From positions 1 to 21,424 of the forward strand of contig CAZZKE010000053.1 in assembly GCA_964655005.1 (NCBI GenBank): a stretch of 21,424 nucleotides of DNA, given 5' to 3'. Below the pieces are notes generated by a model. The model saw only the letters and a list, made by a program, of their open reading frames with translations, had not been told where the DNA came from and did not search any database. This document shows, in pieces, positions 14,766 to 21,424 of this stretch (positions are counted from its first letter, which is position 1; the number at the start of each line of letters is the position of its first letter). The position numbers and the translations under genes are program-made. The DNA is from CAZZKE01 sp964655005 (GTDB lineage Bacteria; Pseudomonadota; Alphaproteobacteria; Rhodospirillales; JABHCV01).

Positions 14766-16934
14766 ATGACGCTTTTTGAAAAATCGGTTTTTCTGGCCGA
14801 CGGGGTCGGCGTCGCCGCCTTCGTGGTGACGCTGCTGATTCTGTTCCGGTGGCGGGCGAAGCTGACCAGTCCCGGGCTGTTTTTCATTATCTGGGCGGCG
14901 GCCTGGCTGTTCGAATATTATTTTCTTGGCGAAAATTCATTCATTCACATGGATGACGAGGGGGATCACTTTGTTCCCTATTACCTGAACCTTATCAACA
15001 ACCATCTGGGCGGTCAGTTCGGGCATCAGTTCGCCGGCGGCAACGATATTTATTCGGCCTTTTCGCCAGGCGTCCAACTGCTCTCGCCGGAACTTGTCTG
15101 GCTTGAATATCTTCCGGTCTGGGTCGCCGTTCTGCTGCACAAGGCAATCGTCGTCACGGTCGGTTTCTGGGGCGCCTATCTGCTTTGCCGCAAAACCGTC
15201 AAGGCGGATGTGTTCACCGGCGTGGCGGTTGCCGCGCTGTTTACCGTATCGACCCATAACCTTGTCTATATCACCTATTCGGTCGGTTCATCGCTGGCCT
15301 TTCTGCCGATGGCCATCTGGGTTTTCGTGGCCCGGTCCGAAGATCGCCATTATTGGCGATACGCCATTCCGTTTGCGGCCATCGTCGCCCTTTATCTGGA
15401 CCCGACCCACGTTGTCGAGCCGATGTTCACCGGCCTGGGCCTGGCCGCCCTGATGCTGCGGAAGATCAACATCAGGGTGGCCTCGGCGCTGGTCGTCCTG
15501 TTTATCGCCGAAATGATAAACTGGGGCGAACCGATCTACAGCATGTTCATAATGTCGCCGCTGACGGAACGCGGCGGCGTGATCGACATGAGCCCGTTTT
15601 CCATCGGGCGGGTCCAGTCGGCGCTGCAAAGCCTGATAACAAGGACGGCGGAAAACAGGAGCACCTATCTGGCCTTCGGCGCATTGGCGATCCTGTGGCT
15701 GAACAGGGATAGCGAACGCCGGCGGTGGACCGTGGGCATTGTCGGCATCTTCGCGCTTTATGTCTTTATGATCCTGTTTCCGTTTCAACGGATCGGACTG
15801 GCCGCGCTTAGCAAGCTTTCCCATCACTATCTGCTGCTGTCGGTCACCGCCCTGATGCTGCTTCCGCTGGCCCGCGCCGCCGCAATGCCGCTGTTTCCCG
15901 GCGGCTGGAAAATCGCCGCTTGGCGGAATGCCGGCGGCGCCCTGGTGCTGGCGCTGGCCGTCGGCATGCTCGCCCAGTTCAAGGTCTATAATTTTTCAAA
16001 TATGCTCTATCACGGTGGGCAGAGCCAGTATCACAGCATCGACAACCTGGCCGCCACGGACTGGCGCCCCGATGGGCCTTTCCGGGTGATTACGCTGCGG
16101 GTCCGGGATCTGGGGCCGGAGCCCGCGATAGCTTACGGATTCTACGGCCTGGAATCGTTCGACGTGTACCAGATGCTGCAATCGAAGGAACGCACCGCCT
16201 ATTATTATTCGGGTATTTTCCGGCGGCAATCCAGGGCCGGGCAAGCCGACCCGCGCCTTATGGTGGACTGGTCGAGATGGCGGGATGGCCTTTACAGGGG
16301 GCTCGGCGAGCAGGTGTCGCTTAATCTGCTGCGAATAGCCAACGTCGGCGATATCATAAGCCCGATTCCGATCGAGGAAAAAGGCATTCGGCTGGTGTCG
16401 GCGCCGGATCGGCCGCCGATCACCAAATTCGACCGCGGCGGAAACATGCGGGGCTACCTGAAGGACCGTATCGACCGGCTTTTTGATTTTCCGGAAATGT
16501 ATATCTATGCAATCCCCGACGCCTATCCCCAGCTTTACCGGGCTGGCCGGGTTGTCTATGTTTCCGACAGTCTTTCCGAGATCGATTTTATAAAAAGGGT
16601 CGATCTGGAAACCGCCGGACCGGGGCGCGTTATCGTCGCCCGCCGCCGGGAACGGCAAACGCTTGGATCGACAAATGCCGGCCTGGTCGTTAAAAGTTTC
16701 AGTCAAATCAGGGACGGATATCAGGCGGCTATCGATGCGCCGGATGGCGGCATCGTGGTTGTCAATACGGCGGCCCTGCCGTTCTGGGGCGCTTTCGCGG
16801 ATGGGAAACCACTGAAGATTGTCGCCGTTAACCAGATTCAACTGGCCGTTCGGGTGCCCGCCGGGACCGGAAATGTCGTTTTCCGGTATCATCGGCCAAG
16901 CCTGAAGGATGCGCTAAATGGCATCTTCCAATAA
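14766..16934 (+). CDS. YfhO-like polytopic membrane protein, putative GT-C glycosyltransferase
   Basis: A 722-residue membrane protein. A first helix at about 12-28 and a second at 36-54 lead to a loop with HMDDEGDHFVP (61-71), whose acidic residues are placed like the GT-C active site. More helices run to about residue 410. The remaining 300 residues are soluble and end in a beta-rich domain with the pattern PFWGAFADGKPLKI...VPAG...FRY, which matches the C-terminal domain of YfhO-type proteins. YfhO relatives take part in glycosylation of lipoteichoic acid and other surface polymers, so periplasmic sugar transfer is likely but unproven. It starts 13 bp after the radical SAM stop without a good Shine-Dalgarno sequence. 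The substrate is unknown. Confidence 0.72.
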   Translation: MTLFEKSVFLADGVGVAAFVVTLLILFRWRAKLTSPGLFFIIWAAAWLFEYYFLGENSFIHMDDEGDHFVPYYLNLINNHLGGQFGHQFAGGNDIYSAFSPGVQLLSPELVWLEYLPVWVAVLLHKAIVVTVGFWGAYLLCRKTVKADVFTGVAVAALFTVSTHNLVYITYSVGSSLAFLPMAIWVFVARSEDRHYWRYAIPFAAIVALYLDPTHVVEPMFTGLGLAALMLRKINIRVASALVVLFIAEMINWGEPIYSMFIMSPLTERGGVIDMSPFSIGRVQSALQSLITRTAENRSTYLAFGALAILWLNRDSERRRWTVGIVGIFALYVFMILFPFQRIGLAALSKLSHHYLLLSVTALMLLPLARAAAMPLFPGGWKIAAWRNAGGALVLALAVGMLAQFKVYNFSNMLYHGGQSQYHSIDNLAATDWRPDGPFRVITLRVRDLGPEPAIAYGFYGLESFDVYQMLQSKERTAYYYSGIFRRQSRAGQADPRLMVDWSRWRDGLYRGLGEQVSLNLLRIANVGDIISPIPIEEKGIRLVSAPDRPPITKFDRGGNMRGYLKDRIDRLFDFPEMYIYAIPDAYPQLYRAGRVVYVSDSLSEIDFIKRVDLETAGPGRVIVARRRERQTLGSTNAGLVVKSFSQIRDGYQAAIDAPDGGIVVVNTAALPFWGAFADGKPLKIVAVNQIQLAVRVPAGTGNVVFRYHRPSLKDALNGIFQ

Positions 16935-16999
16935 ACATGTAACAGGTTGCATGCTCATGATGTTATTTTCACGCCATGCCTAATACGTCGATTGAAAAC

Positions 17000-17767
17000 A
17001 TGAAAATCGTACTGCTGGCCGGGGGACTTGGCACCCGGCTTAGCGAAGAAACCAGAATGACCCCGAAGCCGATGGTCGAAATCGGCGGCAAGCCCATGCT
17101 GTGGCACATTATGAATATATACGCCGCGCATGGCTGCCGCGATTTCCTGATAGCGTGCGGCTACAAGGGCGAGGTCATCAAGGAATACTTCGCCAACTAT
17201 TACCGCCACAACAGCGACCTTTTCATCGACCTGGCGAGCGGCCATGTGGAATCGGCCGATACCCGCGCGCCGGACTGGCGGGTCGGCTGTATCGATACCG
17301 GCCAGACCACCATGACCGGCGGCCGGCTGCGGCGTCTGCGGGGGCACTTGCAGGACGCGGCCTTCATGGTGACATACGGCGACGGCCTGGGTAATGTCGA
17401 TCTGGGCGGGCTACTGGCCTTTCATCGGGCCCATGGCAAGCTGGCCAGCGTCACCGCCGTGCATCCGCCGGCCCGGTTCGGCGGCATGGATCTGGACCGG
17501 GACCTGGTCACCAATTTCGCCGAAAAATCTCCCGCGCACGCCGGCTGGATCAACGGCGGCTTCTTCGTTTTCGAACCCGGAGTGTTCGACTATATTGCCG
17601 CCGATGACACGCGGCTGGAAGCCGAGCCGCTCAGCCGCTTGGCCGCCGACGGCCAGTTGATGGCCTTCCGCCACGAGGGATTCTGGCGGCCGATGGATAC
17701 CCTGCGCGAAAAAACCGAACTGGAATCCCTTTGGCAGTCCGGAAATGCTCCCTGGAAGATATGGTAA
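17000..17767 (+). CDS. rfbF: Glucose-1-phosphate cytidylyltransferase
   Basis: Makes CDP-glucose from CTP and glucose 1-phosphate, the first step of CDP-sugar synthesis. The match to Salmonella RfbF runs the full length: LAGGLGTRLSEET at the N-terminus, TPKPMVEIGGKPMLWHIM, GYKGEVIKEYFANYY, MTGGRLRR, TYGDG, WINGGFFVFEP and a C-terminal FWRPMDTLREK. I place the start at 17000 (MKIVLLAGG, 255 residues) because homologues start there; an ATG at 16976 would add eight residues, and neither has a clear Shine-Dalgarno sequence. The rfbG start overlaps its last 7 bp. It is the most confidently named gene in the window together with rfbG. Confidence 0.95.
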   Translation: MKIVLLAGGLGTRLSEETRMTPKPMVEIGGKPMLWHIMNIYAAHGCRDFLIACGYKGEVIKEYFANYYRHNSDLFIDLASGHVESADTRAPDWRVGCIDTGQTTMTGGRLRRLRGHLQDAAFMVTYGDGLGNVDLGGLLAFHRAHGKLASVTAVHPPARFGGMDLDRDLVTNFAEKSPAHAGWINGGFFVFEPGVFDYIAADDTRLEAEPLSRLAADGQLMAFRHEGFWRPMDTLREKTELESLWQSGNAPWKIW

Positions 17768-18843
17768 GCGGTCGGAACTCTCTAACCGAATTTCGGGATG
17801 CGAAAATCCTGATTACCGGGCACACCGGTTTCAAGGGTTCGTGGCTTGCCATGTGGCTGGGGCAACTGGGCGCCAGGGTCAGCGGTTTCGCGCTGCCCCC
17901 GGAAGATGGCGAGAACAGCCTATTCAACCTGGCCGGGGTCGGGGATGGCCTTGATTCGATAATCGGAGACCTGCGCACCGGGCACGCCGTCGACGCCGCG
18001 TTCGAGGCAAGCCGTCCCGATATGGTTTTTCATCTGGCCGCCCAGTCCCTGGTCCGGCGTTCGTATGAACGGCCGGTCGAGACTTATGCGACCAACGTCA
18101 TGGGCACCGTGCACGTTCTGGAAGCGGCGCGCGCATCGCCGGGCCTGAAGGGCGTTGTCGTGGTCACCAGCGACAAATGCTACCGCAATCTGGAACGGCG
18201 CCAGGGCTACCGGGAAGAAGACCCGATGGGCGGCGCCGATCCCTATAGTTCAAGCAAGGGCTGCGCCGAACTGGTCGTCGATGCCTACCGGCGATCCTTT
18301 TTTTCAACCGGCGGCGGCCCGCTGGTCGCCTCGGCGCGGGCCGGTAATGTTATCGGCGGCGGTGACTGGTGCGAAGACCGGCTGGTCCCGGATATCGCCA
18401 GGGCCATCGCCGGCGGTTCGCCCGTGATCCTGCGAAACCCCGCCGCGATCCGCCCCTGGCAGCATGTTCTGGAACCGCTGCGCGGGTACCTGATGCTGGG
18501 TTCCCGCCTGATGAACGGGGAACGGGAATTCGCCGAAGGCTGGAATTTCGGCCCGGATGACGATGATGCGATCCCGGTCGGGGAACTGGCGGAAAAATTC
18601 GTAAGTTCATGGGGAAGCGGCGTTATCGACCGGCAGCCGGACCCGGATGCCCCGCACGAGGCCGGTATTTTGCTGCTGGATATCGAAAAGGCCAGGTCCA
18701 GGCTGGGCTATCGACCGGTCCTTGATATTGACGACGCGGTGCGCCTGTCCACGGACTGGTATCGCGGCCATATGGAAGAGCCATCCGGGGCGGCGGCGCT
18801 GTGCAGAAACCAGATTAGCCGCTACATGGAACGAATTTCATGA
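17761..18843 (+). CDS. rfbG: CDP-glucose 4,6-dehydratase
   Basis: Converts CDP-glucose to CDP-4-keto-6-deoxyglucose with bound NAD. This 360-residue extended SDR enzyme has the glycine motif GHTGFKGSW (20-28), the active-site TSDKCY segment (136-141), and Y162/K166 within DPYSSSKGCAE; its length equals the usual RfbG. The ATG at 17761 is preferred because GGAAG lies just upstream and it overlaps rfbF by 7 bp; an earlier in-frame GTG at 17731 would add ten residues lying inside rfbF. The stop overlaps the next ATG (ATGA). With rfbF it forms the standard entry into CDP-6-deoxy and 3,6-dideoxy sugars. Confidence 0.95.
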   Translation: MVSGRNSLTEFRDAKILITGHTGFKGSWLAMWLGQLGARVSGFALPPEDGENSLFNLAGVGDGLDSIIGDLRTGHAVDAAFEASRPDMVFHLAAQSLVRRSYERPVETYATNVMGTVHVLEAARASPGLKGVVVVTSDKCYRNLERRQGYREEDPMGGADPYSSSKGCAELVVDAYRRSFFSTGGGPLVASARAGNVIGGGDWCEDRLVPDIARAIAGGSPVILRNPAAIRPWQHVLEPLRGYLMLGSRLMNGEREFAEGWNFGPDDDDAIPVGELAEKFVSSWGSGVIDRQPDPDAPHEAGILLLDIEKARSRLGYRPVLDIDDAVRLSTDWYRGHMEEPSGAAALCRNQISRYMERIS

Positions 18844-19799
18844 GCAATCGTGAATGTTCGGTGCTTGTCGCCGGCGGCACCGGTTTCATCGGCGGCGCCC
18901 TGCTTCGCAAATTGACCGCCAATGGTTTTCAGACGACGGCCCTGGCTTTCGCCGACCGGCATCAGGCGGAACGGTTGCCGGCGCTGGCCGGCCTGGCGGT
19001 GCTGTCGGTGCCATCGGCTGGTCCAGACGATTTGCGCGACGGCCTTTCGGGCCGGTCTTTCGATTATGTCATAAATCTGGTTTCGGGCGGGGTGCGACCG
19101 GGTGACCGGGGCCCGGCCAATCTTCGGGAAGGCAATTTGGTTTTCCTGACCCGGCTTCTAGAAGCCGTTGCGGCAGCGCCGCCGAAGCTTTTTTTGCATG
19201 CCGGCAGTTGGTCCGAATATGCGCCGCCGGATAATCAAACACCGATTCCGGAAAGTCATCCGCTGCAGTTCGGGGCCGGTTACGGTGGCGCCAAGTCGCT
19301 GGCCGAACGGGATGGCTCGAGCCGCGCCGCCGGGCTCGGCATACCCTTCGCGACATTGCGTCTGTTCCATGTCTATGGTCCGGGGGAACCGGAACACCGC
19401 CTGACGCCTTATCTGATTTCAAGCATGGCGGCGGGGCGGGAAGCCGACCTGAGCCCGGGGGATCAGGTGCGCGATTTTGTTTATGTCGATGATGTCGCCG
19501 ATGCATTTATCGCCGCCCTGTCGTGTAATTCGCCGGTCGCCGGGGGCGCTTATAACCTGTGTTCCGGAATACCCGTCACCGTCCGCCGGGTGGTAGAGAC
19601 CCTTGCCGGCATTCTGGAGTTTCCCGATGAAAAGTTGCGCTTCGGCGCCTTGCCGCCGCGCCCGGACGAACCGGCATGGGTTGTCGGCGACAAGGCCCGG
19701 TTCGAAAAGGCGACCGGCTGGCGGCCGAACCACACGCTGGCGGAAGGACTCGAAAAAACCGTGACGGCTTTTCTGGCCGGGGACAACGATGATGGCTGA
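18840..19799 (+). CDS. NAD(P)-dependent epimerase/dehydratase (probable CDP-4-keto-6-deoxyhexose reductase)
   Basis: A 319-residue extended SDR protein with GGTGFIGG (12-19), a catalytic Tyr-Lys pair in GYGGAKS (Y148, K152), FHVYGPG (176-182), and RDFVYVDDVA (211-220). By position after rfbFG it probably reduces or epimerises CDP-4-keto-6-deoxyglucose, the slot held by abequose, paratose or tyvelose pathway reductases in Salmonella. Since no RfbH-type 3-dehydrase is present in the window, the likely product is a CDP-6-deoxyhexose that keeps the 3-hydroxyl. It overlaps rfbG by ATGA and the following methyltransferase by 8-11 bp. Family is sure; stereochemistry cannot be read from sequence. Confidence 0.82.
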   Translation: MSNRECSVLVAGGTGFIGGALLRKLTANGFQTTALAFADRHQAERLPALAGLAVLSVPSAGPDDLRDGLSGRSFDYVINLVSGGVRPGDRGPANLREGNLVFLTRLLEAVAAAPPKLFLHAGSWSEYAPPDNQTPIPESHPLQFGAGYGGAKSLAERDGSSRAAGLGIPFATLRLFHVYGPGEPEHRLTPYLISSMAAGREADLSPGDQVRDFVYVDDVADAFIAALSCNSPVAGGAYNLCSGIPVTVRRVVETLAGILEFPDEKLRFGALPPRPDEPAWVVGDKARFEKATGWRPNHTLAEGLEKTVTAFLAGDNDDG

Positions 19800-20463
19800 A
19801 TTTGACGGCTACGCCGATACCTACAACCAGGTTCTTGAAAAAAGCGTGGCCATTTCAGGCGAAGGAGCGGCCTATTTTGCCGACTACAAGGCGCGTTTCA
19901 TCGCCGAGCGGGTAGCCTCCGGGCCGGACCCGAAGATTCTCGATTTCGGCTGCGGCATCGGCAATGTATCGGTAGCCTTGCGCAAATTTATTCCAAAGGC
20001 GACCCTGCACGGTTACGACCCTTCTGCGGCAAGCATAGAACGGGCAAACGGCGAAAACGGCGACAGCGCCGATTTTTACGCCGACCCGGCGGCGCTTGAC
20101 GGCGATTATGATATCGTCCTGATGGCCGGGGTCATGCACCACATAGCACCCGGGCGGCGAAGCGAAGTTTTGCAAACCATTGCCGGCAAACTGACCAGCG
20201 GCGGACGACTGGCCGTTTTCGAACATAATCCGCTGAATCCACTGACCAGAAAGGCCGTCGATGCCTGCCCGTACGACGAAGACGCCGTACTCCTTGCGGC
20301 GTCGGAAACGGCGGCTCTGTTGGCGGCGGCGGGATTGCATTCACTGCGGCGCGACTACATAGTATTCTTCCCCCGTGTTTTGGGCTTTGCCCGCTTCCTG
20401 GAACGCCATCTTGGATGGTGTCCGCTGGGCGCCCAGTATGTTATTGTCGGGCGTAAACAATGA
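19789..20463 (+). CDS. Class I SAM-dependent methyltransferase
   Basis: A 224-residue methyltransferase with SAM motif I ILDFGCGIGNVS (50-61), an acidic GYDPS turn after the second strand, and MAGVMHHI near the post-motif II position. The N-terminal FDGYADTYNQVLEKS segment is typical of enzymes found beside family 2 glycosyltransferases in O-antigen loci. Two in-frame ATGs, at 19789 and 19792, are both possible; both lie within the end of the epimerase gene. Its stop overlaps the glycosyltransferase start. It could methylate the CDP-6-deoxyhexose or the lipid-linked sugar; which, I cannot say. It is unlike the zinc-ribbon methyltransferase at 4875. Confidence 0.8.
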   Translation: MMAEFDGYADTYNQVLEKSVAISGEGAAYFADYKARFIAERVASGPDPKILDFGCGIGNVSVALRKFIPKATLHGYDPSAASIERANGENGDSADFYADPAALDGDYDIVLMAGVMHHIAPGRRSEVLQTIAGKLTSGGRLAVFEHNPLNPLTRKAVDACPYDEDAVLLAASETAALLAAAGLHSLRRDYIVFFPRVLGFARFLERHLGWCPLGAQYVIVGRKQ

Positions 20464-21424
20464 TGAATAAACCGCAGTCCACCGATCCCGCCAGGCGCTT
20501 GATTTCTGTCCTGGTTCCGGTTTTTAACGAGGAAGAAAACCTGCCGTTGATTTATCGGCGGATGACCGACGTTACCGACCGGCTGGCGGACCGGTTCGAT
20601 TTCGAATTTGTCTTCACGGACAACCACAGCACCGATGCGAGTTTTTCGGTGCTGGCCGAACTGGCGGCACAGGACCCACGGGTCCGGGTCTTCCGTTTTT
20701 CGAAAAATTTCGGCTTTCAGCGCTCGATCATGACCGGCTATCTGAAAACCCGGGGCGACGCGGCGATCCAGATAGATTGTGATTTGCAGGACCCGCCGGA
20801 ACTGTTCGCGGAATTCCTGGCCAAATTCGAGGAAGGCTATGATGTCGTTTACGGTGTCCGGCGGTCCCGGCAGGAAGGCTTTCTCATCAACTGGCTGCGC
20901 ACCGTATTTTACCGCATTATCAACGCCCTGGCCGAAGATGAATTGCCGCATAACGCCGGTGATTTCCGGCTGGTGTCGAAACGGGTGATCGAGGCGATGA
21001 GCCACATCGACGATTATCATCCATACGTTCGCGGGATGATCGCGGCGCTTGGTTTCGAACAAACCGGTATCCCTTATGACCGGGCGAAGCGTGCAAAGGG
21101 GCATAGTAAATTTTCGTTCCGGCAACTGCTGTCGCTGGCCGTGGACGGCATTCTGTCGCATTCCATAATTCCCTTGCGGGTCGCCTCGTTGACCGCCCTC
21201 GCCATGTCGGTAATCACCTTTGCCGGAATCGTTTTTTATATGATCGGGAATTTCGTGTTTGGCCGGGATTGGCCGGCCGGCTTCGCCACCACTACCGTGC
21301 TGCTGCTGTTATCGATCACCCTGAACGCGCTTTTTCTGGGTGTCATCGGCGAATATCTGGGCCGCATCTACCAGCAGGTAAAAAAGCGCCCGATAACGGT
21401 TATCGAAACGACCATAAACGAATA
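20460..21424 (+). CDS. Family 2 glycosyltransferase, DPM1/ArnC-like polyprenyl-phosphate transferase (3' end at window edge)
   Basis: Predicted to transfer a sugar from a nucleotide donor to polyprenyl phosphate at the inner face of the inner membrane. Numbering from the second of two adjacent ATGs (20463), the GT-A domain starts with ISVLVPVFNEEENLP, has DNHSTD (53-58) and the metal-binding DCD (105-107) followed by LQDPPE. GHSKFSF (213-219) is the usual element before the membrane part, and two helices at about 236-262 and 275-298 follow, ending in FLGVIGEYLGRIY. The frame is open for 320 residues to the last two bases of the window (TA), possibly a stop codon cut by the edge. It is translationally coupled to the methyltransferase. 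Confidence 0.9.
   Translation, partial: MMNKPQSTDPARRLISVLVPVFNEEENLPLIYRRMTDVTDRLADRFDFEFVFTDNHSTDASFSVLAELAAQDPRVRVFRFSKNFGFQRSIMTGYLKTRGDAAIQIDCDLQDPPELFAEFLAKFEEGYDVVYGVRRSRQEGFLINWLRTVFYRIINALAEDELPHNAGDFRLVSKRVIEAMSHIDDYHPYVRGMIAALGFEQTGIPYDRAKRAKGHSKFSFRQLLSLAVDGILSHSIIPLRVASLTALAMSVITFAGIVFYMIGNFVFGRDWPAGFATTTVLLLLSITLNALFLGVIGEYLGRIYQQVKKRPITVIETTINE

Noticed and set aside
16935..16999. Possible terminator between the YfhO-like gene and rfbF
   Set aside because: The gap contains small palindromes (GCATGC, TCATGA) but no stem of useful length followed by a T-run.

Overview
The window is about 21.4 kb of GC-rich, densely packed DNA that reads as one block of a surface-polysaccharide (LPS O-antigen, capsule or glycoconjugate) biosynthesis locus. 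Very high GC at third codon positions, stop/start overlaps (ATGA, GTGA, TGATG) at most junctions, and a Gram-negative type of glycan machinery suggest an alphaproteobacterium, possibly of the Rhodospirillales. That placement is inference; no rRNA or taxonomic marker is present. I see no tRNA, rRNA, CRISPR, insertion sequence or phage gene.

Region A (1-10986, + strand) is a run of ten tightly spaced genes: a 5'-truncated DegT-type sugar aminotransferase, a TIM-barrel sugar isomerase/epimerase, a Gfo/Idh/MocA oxidoreductase, a fused ABC exporter of the PglK/MsbA shape, a zinc-ribbon class I methyltransferase, a GT-B-like surface carbohydrate protein, an HpcH/HpaI-type pyruvate aldolase, a KdsB-like CMP-ulosonate synthetase, a putative sugar O-methyltransferase and a second Gfo/Idh/MocA oxidoreductase. 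The aldolase and cytidylyltransferase are translationally coupled. They suggest an unusual route to a CMP-activated 3-deoxy-2-ulosonic acid, which is the most interesting idea in the window.

Region B (10994-13086, - strand) is a two-gene operon: a 52-residue single-span membrane protein coupled to a large polytopic GT-C-like membrane protein. It converges on region A with only 7 bp between stop codons. A good sigma70-like promoter lies upstream of it at 13136-13164.

Region C (13271-21424, + strand) starts after a 184-bp divergent intergenic region. It holds a B12-binding radical SAM enzyme, a YfhO-like polytopic membrane protein, and then a CDP-sugar module: glucose-1-phosphate cytidylyltransferase (RfbF), CDP-glucose 4,6-dehydratase (RfbG), an NAD(P)-dependent epimerase/reductase, a class I methyltransferase and a DPM1/ArnC-type family 2 glycosyltransferase that reaches the window end. 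The 3-dehydrase RfbH is not in the window, so a CDP-6-deoxyhexose product is more likely than a 3,6-dideoxyhexose. The polyprenyl-phosphate glycosyltransferase together with the GT-C-like membrane proteins suggests that some sugars are added on the periplasmic side.
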